59,474 nt of DNA from a virus. This document shows, in pieces, positions 48,435 to 56,963 of this stretch (positions are counted from its first letter, which is position 1; every line of letters begins with the position of its first letter). The stretch lies in the IMG/VR virus record IMGVR_UViG_3300044940_000380, positions 1 to 59,474 of that record, one strand, 5' to 3'. The position numbers were made by a program, and so were the translations under genes. The notes below the pieces were generated by a model. The model searched no databases and had not been told where the DNA came from. It saw only the letters and a list, made by a program, of their open reading frames with translations.

Positions 48435-48463
48435 TTTACATTTTTTGAAAAGTAGTTTATATA
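48435..48463 (+). promoter_or_regulatory. TTTACATTT promoter
   Basis: TTTACA 48435-48440, 17-base spacer, TATATA 48458-48463, overlapping the end of the terminator. Confidence 0.75.
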
Positions 48464-48493
48464 TACTTTATAGATAGTAGAGGGAAGAATCAT

Positions 48494-49024
48494 ATGACCA
48501 ACTACGCTCAGATCGAACAGCGGACCGCTTTTCTTCATACCGAATTCGGTGAAGAACTTGCTCGTCGGTGGTTCGGCGATGAATCCGTCAACGCACTTCC
48601 TCGTTACAAGCGCGGTAAACATAAGGGTAAAATCAAAGGTGCAGTCACTTGGTCAAAAGTTCTTCGTGGCGGTTGGGTTCGTGATGGCTTGTATGGTTAC
48701 GTTGAAAACCGCGTTGGTCACGTCTTTGAACGCAAGCTTCACGAGATTTATTTCAACTTTAATGGAACTCATGTGGGTCGAGTTTTGCGCGATCTTGATA
48801 AAGAACAAGAAATGAATCAGATTTCTGATACTGTTCGTATTGATATCGACAATCAAATTCGCAAAATTGATCGCTATCGTTCCAAACTTGAAACCACTAT
48901 TCTTTCCGAAAAGTTTGATGAATATGCTGAAGATTTTCGGCGAATCATTTCTGAATACAATGAAGAAATCGCTGCTCTTATCGAGCAGCTCAAAAAACTT
49001 CAAATAAATAAATTTAATGAGTAA
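48494..49024 (+). CDS. Conserved protein, unknown; GC-richer than neighbours
   Basis: A 176-residue protein. N-terminal half is compact and basic (ARRWFGDESVNALPRYKRGK, GAVTWSKVLRGGWVRDGLYG); the second half is coiled coil (IDNQIRKIDRYRSKLET and ALIEQLKKLQ). Codons in the first half are clearly G+C-richer than elsewhere, suggesting transfer or selection for high expression. Overlaps the start of the homing-endonuclease-like gene by 8 bases. Confidence 0.72.
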   Translation: MTNYAQIEQRTAFLHTEFGEELARRWFGDESVNALPRYKRGKHKGKIKGAVTWSKVLRGGWVRDGLYGYVENRVGHVFERKLHEIYFNFNGTHVGRVLRDLDKEQEMNQISDTVRIDIDNQIRKIDRYRSKLETTILSEKFDEYAEDFRRIISEYNEEIAALIEQLKKLQINKFNE

Positions 49025-50390
49025 AAAACAAAAAATACCCTCAAAAGAAGAAATATTAGAACTTTATGAAAGAGAAGGATGTACAATTTCTTCTCTTTCA
49101 AGATACTATAATAAGTCAAATCCTACAATAAGATCTTGGCTCATTCATTATGGAATACCAAGAAAATCTCAAAAACAGGCTTCTGCAGAAGCCAATAAAC
49201 TTAAAAGTAGCTCTCCAAGTAAAACTGAATTAAAAGAAGCATATTCAAAATCTTCATTAAAAGAAATTCAAAGTACTTTCAAGATAAGACAAAACAAGAC
49301 TTATAGTTTATTAAAAGAATATAATTTACCTATAAGAACACATTCTGAAGCGACATCTTTAGGTAAAAAGAAACAATATTCAGAAAAGCAATTTTCTAAA
49401 GAATTATTGGAAGAAATATATGAAAGAAATCAACCAATCGAAAAATTAGCTTTTCAACTTTCTGTATCTGTTTCTCATTTAAAAAAACTTTTTAAATCAT
49501 ATAATATTAAACCAGAAATACTTTATAGAAGCAAAAAAGAAATGGAATTATTTGATTATTGTAGAGAAAAATATAAAGAAGATGAATGGGTCTATTGTGA
49601 TAAGAGTGTAATAGCTCCATATGAACTTGATATAGTGAATAAAACAAGAAAAATTGCAATCGAATATTGCGGATTGTATTGGCATTCAGAAAATACCGGT
49701 AAAAAAGATTCAAATTATCATTTCAACAAATTTCTTATGTGCAAAAAAGCCGGTTATAAGCTGATAACTGTTTTTGAAAATGATGACATGAATAAAATCA
49801 AATCTTTACTTGATACTTTACATCAAAAAAATAAAAGAATATATGCAAGAAACACAGAAATTGTTGAAATAAATCCTTATTCAGCTCGTCGTTTTTGTGA
49901 AAAATATCACATGAATGGTTTTGTCGGTGGTAAGTATCATTATGGTCTTGTGCACAATTTAAATTTAGTTATGGTATGTTCTTTTGGTGTATCTCGTTTC
50001 AATAAAAAAATGGAATATGAGTGCACACGAATGGCATGTGCATCAGGTATTACTGTTGTTGGAGGAGCTTCTAAACTTTTCAAGCACTTCATCAAAACAG
50101 TAAAACCGTCTTCGTGTGTTACATATGCAGATCTTCGTTTTGGTGAAGGTGACGTTTATAAACATTGTGGATTTAAATTTGAACAATATACTGGAGCAAA
50201 TTATTGGTATTTTCATAAAGATAACACGTCAGTTCTTTTTTCAAGAGTAAAATTTCAAAAACACAAATTGAAAGATAAACTGCAATTTTTTGATGAAAAC
50301 TTGACAGAATATCAAAATATGTTAGCAAATGGTTGGGACAGAATATGGGACTGTGGAAATGCTAAATACATTTGGCATTCCAATGAATAG
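49017..50390 (+). CDS. Homing-endonuclease-like protein 1 (Vsr/EDxHD-type nuclease)
   Basis: A 457-residue protein. Residues 1-175 hold several helix-turn-helix modules (SSLSRYYNKSNPTIRSWLIH, EIQSTFKIRQNKTYSLLKEY, LAFQLSVSVSHLKKLFKSYN). Residues 195-260 have a PD-(D/E)XK-like Vsr-type core: YELDIVNKTRKIAIEYCGLY then WHSE and HFNKFLMCKKAGYKLITVFE. The C-terminal domain (285-450) is shared with three other genes here (RNTEIVEINPYSARRFCEKY, CSFGVSRFNKKMEYECTRMA). Free-standing phage endonucleases of this sort spread by cutting related genomes. Uses the stop of 48494 for coupling. Confidence 0.78.
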   Translation: MSKKQKIPSKEEILELYEREGCTISSLSRYYNKSNPTIRSWLIHYGIPRKSQKQASAEANKLKSSSPSKTELKEAYSKSSLKEIQSTFKIRQNKTYSLLKEYNLPIRTHSEATSLGKKKQYSEKQFSKELLEEIYERNQPIEKLAFQLSVSVSHLKKLFKSYNIKPEILYRSKKEMELFDYCREKYKEDEWVYCDKSVIAPYELDIVNKTRKIAIEYCGLYWHSENTGKKDSNYHFNKFLMCKKAGYKLITVFENDDMNKIKSLLDTLHQKNKRIYARNTEIVEINPYSARRFCEKYHMNGFVGGKYHYGLVHNLNLVMVCSFGVSRFNKKMEYECTRMACASGITVVGGASKLFKHFIKTVKPSSCVTYADLRFGEGDVYKHCGFKFEQYTGANYWYFHKDNTSVLFSRVKFQKHKLKDKLQFFDENLTEYQNMLANGWDRIWDCGNAKYIWHSNE

Positions 50391-52065
50391 AGAAGAAGTT
50401 ATTTCTTTTATATTAGAAACTATAAAGAAAAGTCCATATGGATATATGAAGATTTTAAAATCAAAACGCTCTGAAATAGAACAGCATTTTACTTTAGTCA
50501 CAGATTCATTTAAAGAAAATTTATATTTACTTGTTCATGGTATAAAGGAAATTCCTTTATGTCAAGTGTGTAAAGAAAAGAAGAAAGTCTTTTTTGATTT
50601 CAAAAAAGGTTATGGAAAAACATGTTCAAAATTATGTTCTGCAAAATTGGGCGGAGAAGCAAATAAAAGAAAATTGTCAAAAATAACACTTGAAGAAAAA
50701 AGAAAAATTGAAGAAAAAAGAATTAACACAAATCAGTTATTATATGGAGTAAATTATCCTCTTCAAAGAGAGGAATCAAAGAAAAAATTCAAACAAACTT
50801 GTAAAGAGCGATACGGTGATTCACATTTTATGAAAAATGAATATTTTTATGAACACTATAAATCAAAAATAAAAGAAAAATATGGAGTAGAATTTTACTT
50901 TCAAACTGAAGAATCTAAATCTAGAAGTTCGATATTGATTCATCAAAAACATTCAAACAACTTTTTCAAAAATTATTTCTTTCAAAGATATGGTGTAGAA
51001 AATTATTATCAAACAGAAGAAGGTTTACGAAAACAATTAAGAGAAAGAAATTGTGAATTTCTTTTTGAAACAATTGAACAATATTTAGACGGAAGGACAT
51101 ATCTTGAGATAGCAAATCAATTCAATATAACAGATCATATGATCAAAAAAATAATTTTATTTAAAGGAATTGATTATACACCAATTAAGTATGAAAGTTC
51201 TTTTGAAAGAGAAATAAAAGAATTCTTATTGAAACATATAAGCCCTCAAGATATGATATTCAATGATAGAACAATTTTAAATGGTCTTGAATTAGATGTG
51301 CTGATACCAAACAAAAATTTAGCAATAGAATGTAATGGTGTATATTATCACACAGACCAATTTAAAGAACCAGAATATCATAAACAAAAATATGAGATGT
51401 GCAGAGCTCTTAATATTCTTTTAATACAAATAGATGATATAGATTATTATAAAAATAAAGAAAAATGGCAATATTTTATACTATCTAAACTTAATAATAA
51501 TATGAAAACTGTATATGCAAGAAACTGTGAAATAAAGGAAGTTTCATCTCAAGATGCTAAAGTTTTTATAGAAAACAATCATCTTCAGGGATATGCTAAT
51601 TCAAGATTTAAATTCGGATTATATGATAATAAATCAAATGAATTAGTTGCTATATCAACTTTTGCTAAACCAAGATTTTCTCAAAAATATGATTATGAGC
51701 TTGTAAGATTCTGTTCTAAAAGAGGAATCAGAGTTTTGGGTGGTTTTTCTAAATTAATTTCACATTTTTATAAAAATGTGATGAAAAAAGACGAAACATG
51801 TGTTTCTTATGCAAATTGTTTTTGGTCAAATGGTGATGTTTATGAAAAAACTGGATTTTCTTTTGTGAGAACTACAAGTCCAAATTATGTATGGTCGGAT
51901 GGAAAGACAAAATTGAGTAAATATCAATCTCAAAAGAAGAAATTATTTGAAAAATACGGTGATATCGTAAAAACAGAAGAAGATTTTATGCGAAATGTTC
52001 TTCGAATGAATAGATATTATGATGCTGGAAATAGAATTTATGTATTAAAAAAAGGCGAGATTTAA
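50383..52065 (+). CDS. Homing-endonuclease-like protein 2
   Basis: A 560-residue relative of the other three. Start ATG 50383 overlaps the previous stop; an earlier ATG at 50329 is possible. Zinc-ribbon-like CQVCKEKKKVFFDFKKGYGK then TCSKLC (about 60-85); KYG/RYG repeat modules (NQLLYGVNYPLQ, CKERYGDSH, KIKEKYGVEFYFQ, QRYGVENYYQ) that resemble DNA-binding NUMOD-type repeats; a helix-turn-helix near 245-265; nuclease core LELDVLIPNKNLAIECNGVY then YHTD and YEMCRALNILLIQI; shared C-terminal domain. It converges on the major capsid gene. Confidence 0.78.
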   Translation: MNREEVISFILETIKKSPYGYMKILKSKRSEIEQHFTLVTDSFKENLYLLVHGIKEIPLCQVCKEKKKVFFDFKKGYGKTCSKLCSAKLGGEANKRKLSKITLEEKRKIEEKRINTNQLLYGVNYPLQREESKKKFKQTCKERYGDSHFMKNEYFYEHYKSKIKEKYGVEFYFQTEESKSRSSILIHQKHSNNFFKNYFFQRYGVENYYQTEEGLRKQLRERNCEFLFETIEQYLDGRTYLEIANQFNITDHMIKKIILFKGIDYTPIKYESSFEREIKEFLLKHISPQDMIFNDRTILNGLELDVLIPNKNLAIECNGVYYHTDQFKEPEYHKQKYEMCRALNILLIQIDDIDYYKNKEKWQYFILSKLNNNMKTVYARNCEIKEVSSQDAKVFIENNHLQGYANSRFKFGLYDNKSNELVAISTFAKPRFSQKYDYELVRFCSKRGIRVLGGFSKLISHFYKNVMKKDETCVSYANCFWSNGDVYEKTGFSFVRTTSPNYVWSDGKTKLSKYQSQKKKLFEKYGDIVKTEEDFMRNVLRMNRYYDAGNRIYVLKKGEI

Positions 52066-52108
52066 ATCTCGCCTTAGTTCGATTCGGTTGATTCCGAATT
52101 CTTTTTTT
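52052..52108. terminator. Double terminator between convergent genes
   Basis: AAGGCGAGATTT/AAATCTCGCCTT (52052-52075, fully palindromic) followed by ATTCGG/CCGAAT (52082-52099) and a T-run to 52108. The first covers the stop codon of the endonuclease-like gene. Confidence 0.88.
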
Positions 52109-52109
52109 A

Positions 52110-53414
52110 TTAAAGAAGGTTGATGACGCGCATCTTTCTGTAGTAAACGTTACTATTTGGAGTGAGTGCTCCAAGATTTTGTGCAGCACCTCCAGCGAAT
52201 GGGTTTGCAACCATGCCATATCTTGTTTTGAAGCCGATTTTTGGCTGGAAGCTGTGCTCACCGACGGCGCGGTACATTTGTAGAGGTACATATGGGCAAT
52301 AGAAAATACCCGCGTCAAATGCAGAACTACCCTTATAACCAACAATTAGATAGTTTCCTCCAGAATATGGATCAATATAAACACGGTAGCGGCTATTAAG
52401 AACACCAGCAAAAGTAATACCCGTATCATCTACGTTAAGAGCATTGCTGTTAAGAGCTGGTGCATAATCAAGAACACCGGCCATTTGCAATGCTGAAGCT
52501 ACGTCAGAGGAACAAATAACGATGTTACCCTTCCCTCTACGAGTCGCTTTTGCGACGGCGTTAGCTTCTGTTTCAATTTGCATCATGAGCCCTTTATACT
52601 TTTCAACTGACCAGCGACCATTTGCATCTACATCAAGGTCGAAAATACCACTGTTTGCAGTATTAACAGCACCAGTAACTGCAGCACTATATATTGTACG
52701 AATAACTTCTCTGTTAATCTCAACGAGAATTTCAGATGAAAGAATATTTGCAAGCTCAGTTTCAGCATCCAAACCATGAATTGCTTTGAGGTCCTGTGCA
52801 ATTTCAGTGGTGTATTCTGTTTTTAGTGCGCGGCTTTTAGCAGTTACAGTTACTTTTTCAATTGAGAATGCCATTTCTGCGAAGTCGTTAGTTCCTGGAA
52901 TAGAACCAAGAGCTTCTGCATCGGCAGTATTCATAGCAGTACCGTAGTTAGTATTGTTTGGAAGTCCTGCCGTGTTTGGAGTGCCTGTACCAGAAAATGC
53001 AGTATTTGCTTCATCGTAAAATGCTTCTGGACCTGACATTGAATTGTATCTAGAACGCATTGCAAAAATAAGACCTGTAGGACCCGTCATTGGCTGAACG
53101 CCTGCAATATCATATGCAATGAGATTGGGCATTGCACGACGAACTAGACTGATAAGAACTGGATCGTAACCAGCAACAGGACCAGCTGCTGGAGAAGAAC
53201 CACCAAATCCTCCAGTTCCAACCGCATTAGTTGGAGTTTCAAAAAGAAGTGAAGTCATAGAAACACCAGAACGGTCTTCCATAAGAGCTTTTTCTGTGTT
53301 TTCAAGAACCACAGCAGTCACAAACTTCTTTTTATTATCATTAATTGGATCAAAGGCTTTATGCTCAAGTAGAGGACCCCACTTTGACATCAAGTCTCTG
53401 TTTAATTGATTCAT
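52110..53414 (-). CDS. Major capsid protein, T4 gp23-like
   Basis: A 434-residue major head protein. N-terminal propeptide MNQLNRDLMSKWGPLLEHK; a likely prohead-protease cut at LFE59-T60 (T4 gp23 is cut at Glu65). VRRAMPNLIAYDIAGVQPM then TGPTGLIFAMRSRY (about 92-125), LKTEYTTEIAQDLKAIHGLD, and the end FQPKIGFKTRYGMVANPF are strong gp23 signatures. Slightly shorter than T4 gp23 (521). AAGGAGAGACAAA precedes the start and a late box lies upstream. G+C is raised, as usual for a highly expressed gene. Confidence 0.95.
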   Translation of the reverse strand: MNQLNRDLMSKWGPLLEHKAFDPINDNKKKFVTAVVLENTEKALMEDRSGVSMTSLLFETPTNAVGTGGFGGSSPAAGPVAGYDPVLISLVRRAMPNLIAYDIAGVQPMTGPTGLIFAMRSRYNSMSGPEAFYDEANTAFSGTGTPNTAGLPNNTNYGTAMNTADAEALGSIPGTNDFAEMAFSIEKVTVTAKSRALKTEYTTEIAQDLKAIHGLDAETELANILSSEILVEINREVIRTIYSAAVTGAVNTANSGIFDLDVDANGRWSVEKYKGLMMQIETEANAVAKATRRGKGNIVICSSDVASALQMAGVLDYAPALNSNALNVDDTGITFAGVLNSRYRVYIDPYSGGNYLIVGYKGSSAFDAGIFYCPYVPLQMYRAVGEHSFQPKIGFKTRYGMVANPFAGGAAQNLGALTPNSNVYYRKMRVINLL

Positions 53415-53446
53415 TTTGTCTCTCCTTATTGTTGTTATTCTAGTTT

Positions 53447-53454
53447 TATTTATA
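53447..53454 (-). promoter_or_regulatory. Late promoter box TATAAATA before the capsid gene
   Basis: Exact TATAAATA on the reverse strand, 33 bases before the major capsid ATG. Confidence 0.85.
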
Positions 53455-53472
53455 AATTTTTATTTTTTACAA

Positions 53473-54453
53473 TTATTTGAAAACACGATTATTAAGAGCT
53501 TTTACTATAGCATCAACAGATGAATAACCGGAAGGAGAAGATTTTGTTTCTTCTGTAAGAAGAGGTTCTTCTTCATCGTTGAATTTTTCATTAAATGTGG
53601 ACACGGAAGAATTTTTCTTTTTGAAGAAAGATTCTTTTAAAGTCTGAAGAGAAGAAGCATATTCGTCAAGATCGCTCTTATCTATTTTTTCAGAAAGTAT
53701 TTTAAGTCTTTCTTTTTGAGAAACTGTAAGTCCTTCTGCAATTTCGTTAAAGACCTTTTCTGCTTGCATCTCAGAAATTAATTTAATAAGTTCAATATTT
53801 TCATTAATAACTTCATTTGCTTTCTTTTCTAATTCAACTACTTGATTCTCAAGAACAGATACAACATCAACTTTTTCGTCATCTATATCTATATTATGCT
53901 CTATAAATAACGTTTTTAGTCCTTCCATAAAGGACTCTGCCATTTCTACTTTAATACCAGATTCAATAGCAATTTTATTATCTTCCATCCATTCTGAAAT
54001 GATATAATCAAGATATGAATCAAGACTTTCTACAATTTCATCAATTATATCATTTACTCTACTTTCAATTTTATTAGACATTTCTTCTTCGATTTGTTCA
54101 GTAATTTTTGATGCCTTTATGGTAGCAGCTTCATTTACTGCTGCTTCAAAAACCATTGAAACTTTTTTCTTAAAATCTTCAGAAAGATCCATTCCTTCAA
54201 AAATTGAAGCTATGGATTCTCGTATAGAAATTTCTTCAAGAGAATCTTCTTCATCAAGATCTTCATCTTCTTTAAGATTTTTTTCTAATTCTTCTTCGTC
54301 TTCGGGCATTGTTAGTTTTTTTGGATCCTGATCAACCTTTTTATTTAAATCTGCTAGACGCTTTTTTACTTTTCCTCCAGCTGGTATAACTGGGCTTGGA
54401 ACACTAGAAACACCGTCATCAGCAACAAATTTTTCTTTTAAATCATGTGACAT
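53473..54453 (-). CDS. Prohead core scaffold, T4 gp22-like
   Basis: A 326-residue, very acidic, coiled-coil scaffold. ATG at 54453 (MSHDLKEKFV) is chosen because AAGGAGAT sits just before it; an ATG 30 bases upstream lacks a site. Residues 25-90 are charged and disordered (EDEEELEKNLKEDEDLDEED); 100-270 are helical. Several LxE/IxE sites fit processing by the gp21 protease. Gene order gp21, gp22, gp23 is as in T4, but with an endonuclease-like gene between gp21 and gp22. Confidence 0.9.
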   Translation of the reverse strand: MSHDLKEKFVADDGVSSVPSPVIPAGGKVKKRLADLNKKVDQDPKKLTMPEDEEELEKNLKEDEDLDEEDSLEEISIRESIASIFEGMDLSEDFKKKVSMVFEAAVNEAATIKASKITEQIEEEMSNKIESRVNDIIDEIVESLDSYLDYIISEWMEDNKIAIESGIKVEMAESFMEGLKTLFIEHNIDIDDEKVDVVSVLENQVVELEKKANEVINENIELIKLISEMQAEKVFNEIAEGLTVSQKERLKILSEKIDKSDLDEYASSLQTLKESFFKKKNSSVSTFNEKFNDEEEPLLTEETKSSPSGYSSVDAIVKALNNRVFK

Positions 54454-54488
54454 TTTTATCTCCTTTTTATTGGACATTTTCATATTAT

Positions 54489-54496
54489 TATTTATA
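54489..54496 (-). promoter_or_regulatory. Late promoter box TATAAATA before gp22
   Basis: Exact TATAAATA on the reverse strand, 36 bases before the scaffold ATG. Confidence 0.75.
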
Positions 54497-54517
54497 ATAA
54501 TTCATTTATCAAATGAA

Positions 54518-56219
54518 TTAATGAAAATTCGAGTATACAAAACAATAATTACCAGCATCTAATAATTTTTTATTATTTATAATTTGAATATTTTCTTTTA
54601 CATTTTTGAAAATATGATTAGAGTTACTATGATAAATTTTATTCATTCCAATTTCTTTAAAAACTGATCCATCAGAAAATCTTGCATCTGAATAAGCTAT
54701 TACGTTTCTTGGACTGAAATCTTCAATGAATTTTTTCCAAAGTTTTTCTGCTCCTCCTGATACATAAAAACCAAGACGAGAACATATTGTAATTATTTTC
54801 CATTTATGGATATCAGATGTATCTTGAGAAAAAGAAGCAATTTGAACAATGTTGTTTTCTGAATCTATAAGACCATAATTAACAGATCCCGGTTCACAAA
54901 ATTCTATACTATTATCATTGATAAATTTTTGAGCAGAATTAAAAGAGATTTGAATGATCCGACAATTTTCAATATTTATTCTTTTAAAAAATTTTAAAAC
55001 ATCTTTCAAAAGAAACATTATTTTCTCATACTTTTCAATCAATTCCCAATCAAAAAATTGTAATAAACGTATATTTGCTTTTTCTGCTGCAATTGCTTTT
55101 TCTCTATGTTGATCACCAACTTTATCTTCTGTATGCCAATAAGAACCATGATATTCTATACCCAAATTATAATCTGGAAGCCAAATATCTATTTCTTTTG
55201 GAAAAATTACAGAACGAGTGTTTCTTATTATTTTGATATTCGGGTCAATTTCAAGTAACATTTTACAAATGATTTCTTCACCGCTTGAAGTAGAACAAGA
55301 ATAAGATCTGTCTAATATCGAAAATCCATTCTTTTTAAATTTTCGAGCAAGTGTATTGCGATCTATTCCTAAAGATTTTGCGAGCTGATTGATTGAAAGT
55401 GAATCGTTTTTATAATAATCATTATAAAGATTTTCAACATCATAAGTAAGAATATGAAATAGATCTTCACCATAATAATTGAATTTTTTTCTCTTTGAAG
55501 ATTTTTGAGATATTAAAGAAGATTGCATAGCATTACGTACATTGTATTTTTCTTCATTTGTTTTTTCTATTTTAGAAAGAAGAATTTTTGAAGAAAATCC
55601 TCTGCCGCCATATTTAGATTTTAGTGTATTTGTTATAGATTCTATAATTTTTTGAGAGCCAAATGGATTTTCTGAACCATATTTTTCTAAACACGTCTTT
55701 TTGATTTGATCAGAATTTCTATAATTTTCATTTCCATATTTTTTTAATTTTGTTTCTTTAGCTTTACTTATATTTACAAAGAATTCATCTCCATATAAGA
55801 TCTTTTTTGTCCTTCTTGCTTTGATGACCATAGAATTGTAATCAAAGAATGTTTCTGATCCATATTTGTTCAAACAAGTTTGTTTACGTTTTTTAACAGC
55901 AGAATTCCAATCTATTTTTTCTTTTCTTTTTTTCTTGTACACATTCTTTATGAGCATAAACGCGTTTTCTTCTATTACTTATATTGAAAAAATCTAATTC
56001 ACCGCCACAAATATTACAAAAAGGTATAACGCAATTTTTGTTGATAACAATATCAACAATCAAATCGATTGGTGCTCTTTTTAAAAAAGTCTCATAAAAA
56101 AGATTTTCTACAATAGAATCTTTAGTTAAATCTCTTTTAGAATTAAGAGTATTGTTTTTAGTTAATAATTTTAATTCTTTGAATAATTCTAAAAAAGGCG
56201 TGTCACATGGTGTTATCAT
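54518..56219 (-). pseudogene. Homing-endonuclease-like protein 3, frameshifted
   Basis: Two overlapping reverse frames (56219-55893, 108 residues; 55957-54518, 479 residues) make one protein when joined. The first holds the zinc-ribbon (PFCNICGGELDFF then AHKEC). The second holds KYG modules (CLNKYGSETFF, LKKYGNENYRNS, CLEKYGSENPFGS), a helix-turn-helix, nuclease core IDIWLPDYNLGIEYHGSYWH then HREKAIAAEKANIRLLQFFD and the shared C-terminal domain. The break is in an A-rich tract near 55905-55930, where one extra base separates the frames. It may be a mutation, a recoding site or a sequencing error. Lies between gp22 and gp21. Confidence 0.8.
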
Positions 56220-56230
56220 GATTTAAAAAA

Positions 56231-56932
56231 TCAATAGTTATTTTTAAGATTATTTACAAAATCTTCAAAAATTCTTATTGCTTTTCTTTCATCAATTTTT
56301 GGACTTGTAACTTTAGATTTTGGTTTGATATATTCTTTTTTCAATTCTTTAACTGTTTCTTGAATATACTGTTGAACTTTCCAAGTTCCAGAAGCTATAT
56401 CATAATAGTATTCTGTATTTTCCATTATACCATTTACAAAGCATTGAGGACCGCTAGGATCCGTCACGATATCTATAGCAGCAAGATGAAAATCATCTTG
56501 AACTTCCATAATACCATTTTTTATGGGCTTTACAGATCCAAGACCTCTTGTAGAAACGCCTATTTTCACGCCTTCTTCGATAAATGTTTTTGCAATTTGG
56601 CCCATAGGAGTTGAAAGAATTTTAGCTTTACCTAAGAAATTTGAACCTTCACGTTTCATTTCTGTAATCAAATGCGAAACACGATCCTGATTAATCTGAG
56701 GTCCATTTGGATGACCGAGTTCACCAAGAGCTCTGTTTGTTTTGATAAATGTTTCATTATATCTGTTCATTTCTTTTTCTAAGACATGTGAAGGATAGAT
56801 GCGGCCGTTCCTATTCTGAATATCACCTTGCATAAAAATGCCTGTAATATAAAGAGACTTTTTTCCACTTTCGTTTGATTCAGTAAGAACTTCACAATTT
56901 TCGTTAAATACTTCTGTTATAAGTAGTGCCAT
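56231..56932 (-). CDS. Prohead protease, T4 gp21-like
   Basis: A 233-residue serine protease that matures the head. SLYITGIFMQGDIQNRNGRI then YPSHVLEKEM (26-55), GELGHPNGPQIN with His74, GVSTRGLGSV with Ser127, and AAIDIVTDPSGPQCFVNGIM give the gp21-type herpesvirus-assemblin-like fold and catalytic residues. T4 gp21 cuts after (L/I)xE; that motif is present in the capsid protein and in effector families of this window. The C-terminal 45 residues are basic and probably removed on activation. Confidence 0.92.
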   Translation of the reverse strand: MALLITEVFNENCEVLTESNESGKKSLYITGIFMQGDIQNRNGRIYPSHVLEKEMNRYNETFIKTNRALGELGHPNGPQINQDRVSHLITEMKREGSNFLGKAKILSTPMGQIAKTFIEEGVKIGVSTRGLGSVKPIKNGIMEVQDDFHLAAIDIVTDPSGPQCFVNGIMENTEYYYDIASGTWKVQQYIQETVKELKKEYIKPKSKVTSPKIDERKAIRIFEDFVNNLKNNY

Positions 56933-56963
56933 TTTTTCCTCTTAATTTTTTGTTATTATTATT

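Larger units (their letters stand above)
48184..48493. other. Non-coding stretch with terminator, promoter and possible small RNA
   Basis: It contains AGTTGATC (48301-48308) complementary to GATCAACT (48370-48377), the terminator at 48402 and the promoter at 48435. A small RNA of about 130 bases ending at the terminator is possible. Confidence 0.45.

Noticed and set aside
55893-55957. Programmed -1 frameshift in endonuclease-like gene 3
   Set aside because: Joining the frames needs a +1 (or -2) shift and no classical slippery heptamer with a downstream structure is evident; an indel is simpler.
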